Below, piece after piece: positions 8,136-16,588 of a stretch of 64,000 nucleotides of DNA. The notes under the pieces are model-generated. The model was given only the letters and a program-made list of their open reading frames with translations, did not search any database and was not told the origin of the DNA. Source of the stretch: an uncultured Corynebacterium sp. Lineage in GTDB: Bacteria > Actinomycetota > Actinomycetes > Mycobacteriales > Mycobacteriaceae. Within the stretch, counting starts at the first letter, position 1. Every line of letters starts with the position of its first letter. The position numbers and the translations under genes were made by a program. The stretch lies in contig CAMIFC010000003.1 in the NCBI GenBank assembly GCA_946220775.1, forward strand, positions 124,001-188,000. Reading direction: 5' to 3'.

Positions 8136-10220
8136 CTATTGCACGGCATCATGCACACTTTGTGCCAAGGCGGGTCCGAAGCCAGGTACTTCGGCGATCT
8201 CTTCCACGCTGGCTTGCCGAATTCTCGCGACACTACCGAAGTATTTGACCAGCTGTTGGCGCCGCTTGGGCCCCAGACCAGGAATGTCGTCTAGCACCGA
8301 CTTGCGCATCCGAGAGCTACGCTGCTGCCGGTGAAAATTGATCGCGAATCGGTGAGCTTCATCACGTAGGTACTGCACGAGGTACAACGCCTCCGACGAG
8401 CGCGGCACGATCACTGGGTAATCGTCATCGGGCAGCCACAGTTCTTCCAGGCGTTTGGCGATACCTACGAGAGTTACGTCGGTGACGCCTAGCTCATCCA
8501 GCACCCCCTGTGCCGCCTGAACCTGCGGTTGGCCACCATCAACGATGAACAATTGTGGCGGGTACGCGAACTTGCGCTTGGTCGGGTCCGGATCCACGAC
8601 GGCGAGTTCTTCTTCGCCTTCCAGACGGTCACCGGCGTCGTCCCCCATCGGAACCAGAGTTTTGTCTTCGTTATGCCGTTGGAACCGACGCCGAACTACC
8701 TCCGCAATGGAGGCGACGTCATTCGAATACCCGTCACCAGCTGCTTCTTTGATCTTGTAGCGCCGATAGTCCGACTTTTTCGGCAGCCCATCTTCGAAAA
8801 CCACCAGCGACGCCACTACGTCCGTGCCCTGAATATGCGACACATCGATACATTCGATGCGCAGGGGCGATTCTTCCATCCACAACGCCTCCTGCAATTC
8901 CTGCAGTGCCGCCGATCGCGCCGTCAGATCACCAGAGCGCTTGAGTTTATGCTGCGCCAATGCCTGTTTTGCATTGGTTGTCGCCGTTTCCAATAGCGTT
9001 TTCTTGTCGCCACGTTGCGGAACCCGGATGTGGACCTTCGATCCTTTTAAGGACGCCAGCCATTGCCCCAAATCTTCTGACTGTTCCGGAAGTTCTGGTA
9101 CGAGCACTTCTCGCGGTATTGGTGAGATCTGGACGTCGCCCACGAGATCGCCTAATTCCGCGGTGGATGCTGGGTTCATCGCTGCTGCGAGTTCCCGATC
9201 AACGTGGCTACTAGCGGCGCCCCCGACAGCTGATTCTGTGGCGGCGGCTAGTTCGGCTTCGTCGCCATAAAACTGGGTGATGAATTGCGTGATCAGGGTT
9301 GCGTCGGACTCTTCTGAGCGCTCGACAACCCAGCTGCGTTGGCCGTGAATGCGTCCGCCACGTACATGGAAGATCTGAATGGCGGCTTCCAATTCGTCGG
9401 AGACCAGCGCAATGACGTCCACATCCGTTTGATCGGAGAACACCACGGCCTGCTTCTCCATCACCTTTTCCATGGCGTGGAGTTCATCGCGGAAGCTCGC
9501 GGCGCGTTCAAAATCGAGGTTGTCCGATGCTTCGGTCATTTCATTGCGCACGCGCCTAAGCACCCCGGCGGTGTTTCCGGCGAGGAAGCTACTGAATTTG
9601 TCGACTAGCGTCCGGTGGTCAGCTTCCGAGATGTTGCCGACACACGGGGCACTGCACCGATCGATATAGCCCAAAAGGCATGGCCGCCCGAGGGCTTCAT
9701 GTCTGCGGAATACCCCGGCAGTACACGTTCGGATGGGAAACACTCGGGTGAGTGATTCCAGGGTTTCGCGAATTGCCCATGCCTTGGGGTACGGGCCGAA
9801 ATAACGAACACCCTTTCGGCGCGGGCCACGGTAAAGGAATGCTCGGGGGAACTTATCCTTCACGCTGATGGCGAGCATCGGGTACGTCTTATCGTCCCGA
9901 TACATGACGTTGTACCTGGGATTAAAGCGCTTAATCCAGGTGTATTCGAGGTTGAGCGCCTCAAATTCAGAAGCCACCACCGTCCACTGCACCCGGTTGG
10001 CGGTTTGCACCATCGTTCTGGTGCGCGGGTGAAGCTGACTGAGGTCCTGAAAGTAATTGGACAGCCGAGCGCGGAGGTTTTTGGCCTTACCGACGTAAAT
10101 GACGCGGTCGTGCCGATCCCGGAAAGTATAGACACCGGGTTCCGTGGGAATTGTCCCAGGCGCCGGACGATACGGCACAGTCTTTGCCACATGGTCGCCT
10201 GTTGCGGGGGTGTCAGCCAT
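8136..10220 (-). CDS. uvrC: Excinuclease ABC subunit C
   Basis: Makes both incisions in UvrABC nucleotide excision repair. The 694-residue protein has an N-terminal GIY-YIG nuclease (EPGVYTFRD...IYVGKAKNLRARLSNYF, about 28-62), a UVR segment for UvrB contact (DNLDFERAASFRDELHAME, about 232-250), the RNase H-like second nuclease (IDVSHIQGTDVVASLVVFE and FIVDGGQPQVQAA) and a C-terminal helix-hairpin-helix pair (IPGLGPKRRQQLVKYFGS, VPGFGPALAQSVHDAV). 18 bp after the PH-domain gene; no LexA box is visible in front. Confidence 0.97.
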   Translation of the reverse strand: MADTPATGDHVAKTVPYRPAPGTIPTEPGVYTFRDRHDRVIYVGKAKNLRARLSNYFQDLSQLHPRTRTMVQTANRVQWTVVASEFEALNLEYTWIKRFNPRYNVMYRDDKTYPMLAISVKDKFPRAFLYRGPRRKGVRYFGPYPKAWAIRETLESLTRVFPIRTCTAGVFRRHEALGRPCLLGYIDRCSAPCVGNISEADHRTLVDKFSSFLAGNTAGVLRRVRNEMTEASDNLDFERAASFRDELHAMEKVMEKQAVVFSDQTDVDVIALVSDELEAAIQIFHVRGGRIHGQRSWVVERSEESDATLITQFITQFYGDEAELAAATESAVGGAASSHVDRELAAAMNPASTAELGDLVGDVQISPIPREVLVPELPEQSEDLGQWLASLKGSKVHIRVPQRGDKKTLLETATTNAKQALAQHKLKRSGDLTARSAALQELQEALWMEESPLRIECIDVSHIQGTDVVASLVVFEDGLPKKSDYRRYKIKEAAGDGYSNDVASIAEVVRRRFQRHNEDKTLVPMGDDAGDRLEGEEELAVVDPDPTKRKFAYPPQLFIVDGGQPQVQAAQGVLDELGVTDVTLVGIAKRLEELWLPDDDYPVIVPRSSEALYLVQYLRDEAHRFAINFHRQQRSSRMRKSVLDDIPGLGPKRRQQLVKYFGSVARIRQASVEEIAEVPGFGPALAQSVHDAVQ

Positions 10221-10238
10221 TGTTGACCTTGCCTCCCC

Positions 10239-10715
10239 TTAGTCTTCTGGCATGTAGCGATCCTCGAGCAGGCGGAATCGCTCCACGTTCTGCGCAATCG
10301 TGTCCTTGTCGTAGATGTTCAGCGCCATCATTGGAACGAATTCGAAGTCTGGGAGTTCCAGGCGTGCCATCTTCGCGTTGCGTGGAAAAGACAGCCCGTG
10401 AATCAGCTGCCAAGAGTAGAATTGAGCGTTCACAATATTCCGCACTTCCACCCCATCGGCGCTGACCCGTACCCTCGGGCGGGTCAGGAAGAGGCATACC
10501 AGGGAAAATAGGATGCCGATGCCGACGAAGGACAGTTGGTCTAGACCGGTAATCGTCACTCCGGTGTCCCCCACGCCCACGATGAAGGCCATGAAAAGGT
10601 GGACGACCATGACGACCGCGATGCAGATGAAAGCCAATCGCTTCAAAAATGGAGAGCGGATCTCAAGCAACCACTCCACATCTGGCTGGGATTGGTGCGG
10701 TGCTGCGGTGCTCAT
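10239..10715 (-). CDS. PH-domain membrane protein of the ribH-uvrC interval
   Basis: Conserved actinobacterial protein of unknown function; its position between ribH and uvrC matches the mycobacterial Rv1417 type. The 158 residues contain two hydrophobic segments (about 26-47 LKRLAFICIAVVMVVHLFMA and 58-80 LSFVGIGILFSLVCLFL), then a C-terminal bacterial PH-like domain (RVRVSADGVEVRNIV...YSWQLIHGLSFP). Probably inner membrane with the PH domain in the cytosol. Nothing in the sequence shows a catalytic role. Confidence 0.85.
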   Translation of the reverse strand: MSTAAPHQSQPDVEWLLEIRSPFLKRLAFICIAVVMVVHLFMAFIVGVGDTGVTITGLDQLSFVGIGILFSLVCLFLTRPRVRVSADGVEVRNIVNAQFYSWQLIHGLSFPRNAKMARLELPDFEFVPMMALNIYDKDTIAQNVERFRLLEDRYMPED

Positions 10716-10776
10716 TATGTGCTCAAGCTCCTTAAAGAAGACGTCTGTGATTCGGCTTAGCGGTCGCGAAACACGT

Positions 10777-11259
10777 TCAGCTTACCGCTGTGATCTGCCG
10801 AAGAACCAATGCGGCGTGAATGGCAGCCGTTGCGGAGTCCGCTCCCTTGTTCTCCGCCGCGCCGTCAAAACCTGCTCGGTCGACGGCCTGTTCGTGGTTT
10901 TGAACCGTCAGCACCCCGTTGCCCACGGGAACGGAAGCGTCCATTCCCGCACGAGTCAGACCGTAGGTCACTGCGTCGCAAACCACCCGGAAGTGCTCCG
11001 TTTCGCCTTCGATGACGCACCCAGTGGCCACCACGGCATCAAAGTGTTCGCAGGCCCTGGCAACAACAACCGGGAGCTCCAGAGCCCCAGCAACACGCCA
11101 CTCCTCCACTTTCGCTCCGGCCTGCTCTGCGGCTTTGATGGCCTCACGGTGCAGCTGGTCGGTGATTTCCGCGTTCCATTGGGCGCTGATCACCGCCACA
11201 CGCATTCCTTCGGCAGCACCTGGCTGGAGAGCGATCTGGGGAATTCCTTGTGCGGGCAC
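10777..11259 (-). CDS. ribH: 6,7-dimethyl-8-ribityllumazine synthase
   Basis: Condenses 5-amino-6-ribitylaminouracil with 3,4-dihydroxybutanone 4-phosphate to lumazine, the penultimate riboflavin step. The 160-residue protein has the usual blocks: ISAQWNAEITDQL, RVAGALELPVVVARA, DAVVATGCVIEGETEHF, GVLTVQNHEQAVDRAG (with the general-acid-type His region) and a C-terminal AAIHAALVLRQI. Last gene of ribD-ribE-ribBA-ribH, 60 bp after ribBA. No FMN riboswitch is visible in the rib region. Confidence 0.96.
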   Translation of the reverse strand: MPAQGIPQIALQPGAAEGMRVAVISAQWNAEITDQLHREAIKAAEQAGAKVEEWRVAGALELPVVVARACEHFDAVVATGCVIEGETEHFRVVCDAVTYGLTRAGMDASVPVGNGVLTVQNHEQAVDRAGFDGAAENKGADSATAAIHAALVLRQITAVS

Positions 11260-11319
11260 GTCAGGCCTACTTTCTTTTGAGTCAGGTTGGGCAGAATCGT
11301 TGAGTGGAAACGCGGAGAG

Positions 11320-12555
11320 TTATTTCAGCGTCGATAGCGAATCCAGCTGGTGGCCCATGCGATCACGCTTAGTCAGCAGGTAGCTCACGTTGTCTGGGTT
11401 TGCGGGCAGTTCCACCGGAACCCGCGACGTGACCTCAATGCCGTATTCCGTGAGGCTACTGGTTTTCGCTGGGTTGTTCGTGATCAGCGCAATTTTCCGG
11501 ACGCCAAGGTCTTTCAAAATCGCGGCTGCAGCGGAGTATTCTCGCATATCGGCGGGAAGACCTTGAGCAGTATTGGCGTCCACTGTATCGAGGCCATCAT
11601 CCTGCAAAACATAGGCGCGCAGCTTCGGCACTAATCCGATGCCTCGTCCCTCGTGGCCGCGCAGGTATATCAGCACTCCTCGCCCGGCTTCTTGAATTGA
11701 ATCCATGGCGGTGTGCAGTTGCTCACCACAATCGCAGCGCAACGAGCCAAAGACGTCACCCGTCAAACATTCCGAGTGCACTCGCACGGGAACGTCTTCT
11801 ACCCCACTGACGTCCCCAAGAACGAGGGCGACGTGCTCTTGGCTATCGACCAGGCTCGTGTACCCCACCGCGCGGAATTCGCCGTGGGTCGTCGGCAAGC
11901 GCGTTTCCACTGATCGTTCGACGAGTTGCTCATGGGCCCGGCGATAGTGAATCAGCTGCTCGATGGAGATCAAGGTGAGCTCATGTTTGTCGGCAAATCG
12001 CCGCAGCTCCGGAAGCCGAGCCATGTCGGTGGGGTTTTCCTCCGACACAATCTCGCACAACGCACCAGCAGGCGCTAAGCCTGCCAGCCGAGCCAAGTCG
12101 ACCGAAGCTTCCGTATGCCCAGGGCGTTCGAGCACCCCACGGGGCTTGGCACGAAGGGGCACCACGTGGCCAGGCCGATTGAAGGAATCTCTCGTGGCGG
12201 TGGAGTCGCTCAGCAACCGAATCGTGTGAGCACGATCCGTGGCGCTAATTCCGGTGTCGATTCCCTCTGCCGCATCAATCGTGACCGTGTAAGCCGTGCC
12301 GCGCACGTCCTCGTTCATCGCGATCATTGGTGGCAGCCCCAACCGGTCGCATTCCTCACCTGGCATGCCCACACAGACGTAGCCCGAGCTGTAGCGAACC
12401 ATAAACGCAACTAATTCCGGTGTTGCAAGCTCTGCAGCGAAGATCAGGTCGCCTTCATTTTCGCGATCTTCATCATCAACGACGACTACCGGCTTTCCTG
12501 CCACGATGTCTGCGATGGCCTGGTCAACCGAGTCCAATAGAGATGTCGAGTTCAT
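11320..12555 (-). CDS. ribBA: Bifunctional 3,4-dihydroxy-2-butanone-4-phosphate synthase / GTP cyclohydrolase II
   Basis: Supplies both starting compounds of riboflavin synthesis. N-terminal DHBP synthase (residues about 1-200): DDEDRENEGDLIFAAE, RPGHVVPLRAKPRGVLERPG. C-terminal GTP cyclohydrolase II: zinc site SECLTGDVFGSLRCDCGEQL, IYLRGHEGRGIGL, and LITNNPAKTSSL. All motifs look intact, so both activities are expected. The ATG at 12555 is chosen; a GTG at 12567 that overlaps the ribE stop (GTGA) would add four residues. Ends with QLDSLSTLK, 411 residues. Confidence 0.95.
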   Translation of the reverse strand: MNSTSLLDSVDQAIADIVAGKPVVVVDDEDRENEGDLIFAAELATPELVAFMVRYSSGYVCVGMPGEECDRLGLPPMIAMNEDVRGTAYTVTIDAAEGIDTGISATDRAHTIRLLSDSTATRDSFNRPGHVVPLRAKPRGVLERPGHTEASVDLARLAGLAPAGALCEIVSEENPTDMARLPELRRFADKHELTLISIEQLIHYRRAHEQLVERSVETRLPTTHGEFRAVGYTSLVDSQEHVALVLGDVSGVEDVPVRVHSECLTGDVFGSLRCDCGEQLHTAMDSIQEAGRGVLIYLRGHEGRGIGLVPKLRAYVLQDDGLDTVDANTAQGLPADMREYSAAAAILKDLGVRKIALITNNPAKTSSLTEYGIEVTSRVPVELPANPDNVSYLLTKRDRMGHQLDSLSTLK

Positions 12556-12563
12556 AGTCACTT

Positions 12564-13154
12564 TCACTTATCAAGGTGCTGTCGTACGTACTTCGCAATC
12601 ACGTCGCATTCGATGTTGACCTCATCGCCTACTTTGAGTTCAGCCAGCATCGTTTCCTGCAGTGTGGTTGGAATGAGTGATACTTCGAAGGTATCGCCCT
12701 GCACTTCCGCGACAGTCAAGGACGTCCCGTTAATGGCGATTGAGCCTTTCTTAACTACATAGGACGCCAGCCCCTCATCGCTTAACCGGAACCTAAAAAC
12801 TTCCCAGTTCTCGGATGGCTCCCGCTCGACTAAGGTGGCGACTCCGTCGACATGTCCTTGGACGATATGGCCACCGAACCGGCCGTTCGCGGGCATCGCT
12901 CGCTCCAGGTTCACAGCGCTGCCAGCAGCTAGCTTTCCAATGGCGGTGTAGTCCAGGGTCACTTGCATGACGTCCGCCCAAAAGCCCTGTTCGTCGTACT
13001 CGGTGACGGTCAGGCACACGCCGTTGACGGAGATGGAATCGCCAAGATTTGCGTCGGTGACGACGAGCGGTGCGGTGATGCGCAACCGGATGGCGTCCTC
13101 GCTGCGTTCGATCGCGGCGACGTGGCCGACTTCCTCGATGATGCCGGTAAACAA
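12564..13154 (-). CDS. ribE: Riboflavin synthase, alpha chain
   Basis: Dismutates two lumazines to riboflavin. The 196-residue protein shows the two tandem lumazine-binding repeats: MFTGIIEEVGHV...SISVNGVCLTVTEYD and GGHIVQGHVDGVA...SIAINGTSLTVAEVQGD. The start is TTG at 13154, forced by the invariant FTGIIEE N-terminus; AGAGG lies 7 nt upstream but can pair with CCTCT that ends on the start codon (see separate entry). Its stop is 8 bp before the ribBA ATG. Named ribC or ribE in different species. Confidence 0.95.
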   Translation of the reverse strand: MFTGIIEEVGHVAAIERSEDAIRLRITAPLVVTDANLGDSISVNGVCLTVTEYDEQGFWADVMQVTLDYTAIGKLAAGSAVNLERAMPANGRFGGHIVQGHVDGVATLVEREPSENWEVFRFRLSDEGLASYVVKKGSIAINGTSLTVAEVQGDTFEVSLIPTTLQETMLAELKVGDEVNIECDVIAKYVRQHLDK

Positions 13155-13166
13155 GAGGCGACCTCT
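13154..13166 (-). promoter_or_regulatory. Hairpin occluding the ribE ribosome-binding site
   Basis: On the minus strand AGAGG-TCG-CCTCT immediately precedes and includes the first base of the TTG start of ribE: a 5-bp stem with a 3-nt loop in which the Shine-Dalgarno AGAGG is base-paired. It would lower ribE initiation unless opened by ribosomes or another structure. Seen directly; the regulatory effect is inferred. Confidence 0.4.
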
Positions 13167-13201
13167 ACTTCACTTCACTCGAATGTATTTCTAAGTTTAT
13201 A

Positions 13202-13250
13202 TGATCTTAACTTTCTGGCCTGCGGGTGCGAGCCAGAATGTGAAAGATCA
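13202..13250 (-). other. Imperfect stem-loop between ribD and ribE
   Basis: Two 7-bp helices, TGATCTT/AAGATCA and TTCTGGC/GCCAGAA, separated by a small internal loop and capped by a 12-base loop. The structure begins on the ribD stop codon and occupies half of the 93-bp gap. The 3' side is AT-rich but has no clean U-run, so attenuation or RNA processing are both possible. Confidence 0.4.
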
Positions 13251-14342
13251 ACCACGGTGTGGCGGACAGTCCAACTGCCAGAGGATGTCCTCTCCCAGCA
13301 CCTGAACGCTGCGAGTGGAGAACCTCTCAATGTCCGTGATCGTGGACGTTGTGCGACCTGCAGTTCCCATGGCGGGTAGCCCAATCGGTAGCCACGCAGG
13401 CGCCAGATACGCCCGTACTTGATCAACAAGCCCGGCTGCCAAAAATTCCGCTGCCAGCTGCGGACCGCCTTCGACCAAGACGTCGACGCATCCCTCGGAC
13501 CACAGTTGGGCGAGAACATCCTCAAGGTTCCGGGTGCGCAGGTGGGTTGCCGGCGCTGCGTGCTCGGTGGCGCGAAAAACCCGCGCATCGACGGGCAACT
13601 CCCGCGTGCCAATCACGACACGGCGTGGCTGGCGGGGACTCTCCAGTCCGCCTGGCCGCGCGGTGAGCTGCGGGTCATCGGCGAGCACCGTCCCCGTGCC
13701 GACGATAATCGCATCACGAAAGCACCGATCCGAATGGACATCCGCCCGCGCTAGCTCCCCGGTGATCCACTGACTCGTCTTATCCGTAGCCGCTGCCATT
13801 CCATTGAGGGTCGCCGCGTACTTCAGGGTGACCGACGGCCGTCCCAATCGCTGAGCCATCAACCAGGACTCGACAGAAAATCGGTGTCCACCGCACTGGT
13901 TTCGGAACCAGTGTGGATTCGCCCCCTCTGGCACATAGGGGCCAGTAACGGCCACTCCCGCAGCTCGCAGGGTCTGGGCCCCGCCACCGGCTGTGGCTCC
14001 AGGGTCGGCGAAAAGGTAATGCACCTCGGCTATCCCCGCGTCCACGAGTGCTTCAGCACACGGACTCGTCCGCCCCTGGTGATTGCACGGCTCCAAGGTC
14101 ACATATGCGGTGGCGCCTTGGGCTGCTCTGCCGGCAGCATCGAGTGCGACAATTTCCGCGTGGCGTCCTTGGCTGTTGGGGCTTACTTCCCGGGGTGGTT
14201 CGGTGGCACCGCCGCCGACAACCTGTCCAGTGGCATTGACGATCACACAGCCGACCGGCGGGTTCGGGCTGGTGGTTCCAGCCACCGACCAGCCGAGGGC
14301 ATCAGCTTGGCGCAGGAAACTCTCGTGGTCAGTCGCAGCCAC
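13248..14342 (-). CDS. ribD: Bifunctional diaminohydroxyphosphoribosylaminopyrimidine deaminase / 5-amino-6-(5-phosphoribosylamino)uracil reductase
   Basis: Second and third steps of riboflavin synthesis. N-terminal zinc deaminase: HAEIVALDAAG and PCNHQGRTSPCAEAL (zinc Cys pair, about 78-92). C-terminal reductase: TLKYAATLNGMAAA, SQWITGELARADVHSDR, DAIIVGTGTVLADDPQLTARP and VLVEGGPQLAAEFLAAGLVD. 364 residues, normal. The start GTG at 14342 shares its G with the rpe TAG stop (TAGTG), so ribD is coupled to rpe; a stem-loop follows the stop before ribE. Confidence 0.95.
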   Translation of the reverse strand: MAATDHESFLRQADALGWSVAGTTSPNPPVGCVIVNATGQVVGGGATEPPREVSPNSQGRHAEIVALDAAGRAAQGATAYVTLEPCNHQGRTSPCAEALVDAGIAEVHYLFADPGATAGGGAQTLRAAGVAVTGPYVPEGANPHWFRNQCGGHRFSVESWLMAQRLGRPSVTLKYAATLNGMAAATDKTSQWITGELARADVHSDRCFRDAIIVGTGTVLADDPQLTARPGGLESPRQPRRVVIGTRELPVDARVFRATEHAAPATHLRTRNLEDVLAQLWSEGCVDVLVEGGPQLAAEFLAAGLVDQVRAYLAPAWLPIGLPAMGTAGRTTSTITDIERFSTRSVQVLGEDILWQLDCPPHRG

Positions 14343-15043
14343 TACTTGTTCGCAGCCCTGGCGTCATCGGCCGAAGAGCGAATCGAATCGACCGCAGCGT
14401 TACGGTTGTCCGCACCGAACACCGACGAACCAGCAACATAAACATCCACGCCCGCGACTGCGGCCTCGGCGGCAGTTTCAGCCCCAATTCCGCCATCAAT
14501 CTCAATGAGTGTGTCGAGGCCATCTGCGTCAATGCGCTCCCGCAAAGCCTGAACCTTCGAAAGCACCTCCGGCATGAACTTTTGTCCGCCGAAGCCCGGT
14601 TCAACGCTCATCACCAACACGAGGTCGAATTCTTCGAGGTGATCCAGCAGGTCATCGATGGGAGTCCCCGGCTTGACCGACACTCCGGCTTTCGTGCCGG
14701 CGGCTCGCAGCGCACGAGCCAGCGCAATGGATTCTTCGACCCCTCCCGCGGCCTCAACGTGGAAGGTCACGTTGTCAAAATCTGCGTAGTCTTTCGCCCA
14801 GCGCTGTGGGTTTTCGATCATCAGGTGCACGTCGAGGAACTTGTCCGTTTTTCCCAGCAGCGACTGCGCAACCGGCTTTCCAAACGAGAGGTTCGGGACG
14901 AAGTGACCGTCCATGACATCGATGTGCAACCACTCGGCGTGGTCAACGGTTGCGACTTCGGAGGCCAGTGCCGAGAAATCCGCCGCCAAAATGGATGGGG
15001 CGATAATGGTCTGCTGTGTGGATTGTGCAGGTGAGTTCGTCAT
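14342..15043 (-). CDS. rpe: Ribulose-phosphate 3-epimerase
   Basis: Interconverts ribulose 5-phosphate and xylulose 5-phosphate; the former is also a riboflavin precursor, which fits its place ahead of the rib genes. TIM-barrel signatures: IIAPSILAADFSAL, LHIDVMDGHFVPNLSFG (metal Asp), DVHLMIENPQRW, SVEPGFGGQKFMPEV and IEIDGGIGAETA. 233 residues including a short variable N-terminus (MTNSPAQSTQQT). 10 bp after rsmB; 1-bp overlap with ribD. Confidence 0.96.
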   Translation of the reverse strand: MTNSPAQSTQQTIIAPSILAADFSALASEVATVDHAEWLHIDVMDGHFVPNLSFGKPVAQSLLGKTDKFLDVHLMIENPQRWAKDYADFDNVTFHVEAAGGVEESIALARALRAAGTKAGVSVKPGTPIDDLLDHLEEFDLVLVMSVEPGFGGQKFMPEVLSKVQALRERIDADGLDTLIEIDGGIGAETAAEAAVAGVDVYVAGSSVFGADNRNAAVDSIRSSADDARAANK

Positions 15044-15053
15044 ATCTCCCAGC

Positions 15054-16565
15054 CTACTGAGTGCTTGCTAGTGGTCGGCGCAGAGCTGCGATAAACATCG
15101 CATCTGTCCCGTGCCGGTGTGGCCAGAGTTGGATGAATGGCCCGGCCGCTCCCCCGTTTTTCGCGATCTTCGCCAGCGACGGTGTTTCTGCGCCGAGATC
15201 GACGATCGTCATTCCCGTGTCTGCCGCGATGGAGCGCACCACGTCCGTCGTTTCCGTTGGGTGCGGTGAGCACGTCGAATATACAACGACGCCACCCGGT
15301 GCCACGTGATCCACCGCCGCACGGAGGAGCTCGCGTTGCAGGGCTGCCAGCTGTGGAACATCCTTGGCGGTTTTGCGCCACCGAGCCTCTGGTCGGCGAC
15401 GAAGCGCCCCCAGCCCGGTGCAGGGCGCATCGACGAGGATGCGGTCGAAGCCCTCCGCTGGTAGGTTCAGCCGACTGAGTTGGTCCAGCTGGCGCGCATC
15501 ACCGGTGTGCACCTTGACTGGCAATCCCTTACAAGTCGCGGCCACGAGATCGGCGCGGTGCGGGGTGATCTCCACTGCATCGACGGTGGCACGTTCGCTT
15601 TGTCCCCAGGAAGCGATGAAAGCGGTTTTCCCGCCGGGGCCAGCGCACATGTCCAACCAGCGCCCCGCATCATGGCGTAACAGTGGTGTTTCAAGCATCG
15701 CCAGCGCGATGAGTTGCGAGCCTTCATCTTGCACACTCGCCAGGCCTTGTGCCACCGCATCGATCTCGCCTGGTGCGCCTTCTTCCAGGTACACGGCGTA
15801 ATCGGACCAGCGACCGTGCTCCCCGCCTGTGATCAAAGCCAGCTCTTCTGCGGAGATCTGTCCTGGCCGGGCCGCAAGGTGAACAATCGGGCGCTCGTCA
15901 TCGGCTGCCAGCGCGGCCTCCAGCTCATCTTCTGCGCCTTGCTCTTTGAGCGCCTGCTGGAATGCCTTCGCGATCCACTCCGGGTGGTTGTGACGCAACG
16001 CCACATCTTTAATGCTTTTGCCCGGCGCCACGCGCTCAACCCACTTGTCCGCTTTCGTCCGAGAAATGGTGCGCAAGACTCCGTTGACGAAACCGCTGGC
16101 CTTCCCAGCACCGTTGGCCTTGGCAATCTCCACGGACGTGTGGACGGCAGCATGGGGCTCCACGCGGGTACGTAGCAGCTGGTAGGTACCCAACCGCAGC
16201 GTATCCAACGCCACCGAATCGATCTTTGACACCGGACGACCAGCAGCCTTGGAAATCACGGCATCCAACAATCCAGATGCCCGCAGCGTGCCGTAGGTCA
16301 GCTCTGTGGCGAACTTCGCGTCTAGGCCAGAGATCTTGCGGCGGCGAAGCACCTTGGGCAGCTCGAGGTTGCCGAACGCTTCTTTCTCCGTCACCGCGCG
16401 CAGTACTTCGAAGGCGGCATCGCGCGCAGGATCGCCAATACCTGCGTCTCGAGGCTTTTCTTGGCGCCGCTGCGGCCGCTTCATTTCATAACCGGTAGAT
16501 CGGCCCGTGTGACGGCGAGGATTGCCCTTACGCGCTGATTCGGATCGTGAGCGAAATCCGCCCAT
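15054..16565 (-). CDS. rsmB: 16S rRNA (cytosine-967-C5)-methyltransferase RsmB family
   Basis: SAM-dependent m5C rRNA methyltransferase of the Sun/Fmu family. The 503 residues comprise a basic N-terminal extension (about 1-45), a NusB-like RNA-binding domain (ARDAAFEVLRAVTEKEAFGN onward) and a Rossmann methyltransferase domain with LDMCAGPGGKTAFIASW (SAM), VDAPCTGLGALRRRPEARW (motif IV Pro-Cys) and YSTCSPHPTETTDVV (motif VI, nucleophilic Thr-Cys). Part of the fmt-rsmB-rpe cluster, 23 bp after fmt. Confidence 0.94.
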   Translation of the reverse strand: MGGFRSRSESARKGNPRRHTGRSTGYEMKRPQRRQEKPRDAGIGDPARDAAFEVLRAVTEKEAFGNLELPKVLRRRKISGLDAKFATELTYGTLRASGLLDAVISKAAGRPVSKIDSVALDTLRLGTYQLLRTRVEPHAAVHTSVEIAKANGAGKASGFVNGVLRTISRTKADKWVERVAPGKSIKDVALRHNHPEWIAKAFQQALKEQGAEDELEAALAADDERPIVHLAARPGQISAEELALITGGEHGRWSDYAVYLEEGAPGEIDAVAQGLASVQDEGSQLIALAMLETPLLRHDAGRWLDMCAGPGGKTAFIASWGQSERATVDAVEITPHRADLVAATCKGLPVKVHTGDARQLDQLSRLNLPAEGFDRILVDAPCTGLGALRRRPEARWRKTAKDVPQLAALQRELLRAAVDHVAPGGVVVYSTCSPHPTETTDVVRSIAADTGMTIVDLGAETPSLAKIAKNGGAAGPFIQLWPHRHGTDAMFIAALRRPLASTQ

Positions 16566-16588
16566 GGGGTTGCCTTCCTTCCTGGGAA

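Noticed and set aside
13155..13247. FMN riboswitch before ribE
   Set aside because: The gap is 93 bp, too short for the conserved FMN aptamer, and its consensus blocks are not seen.
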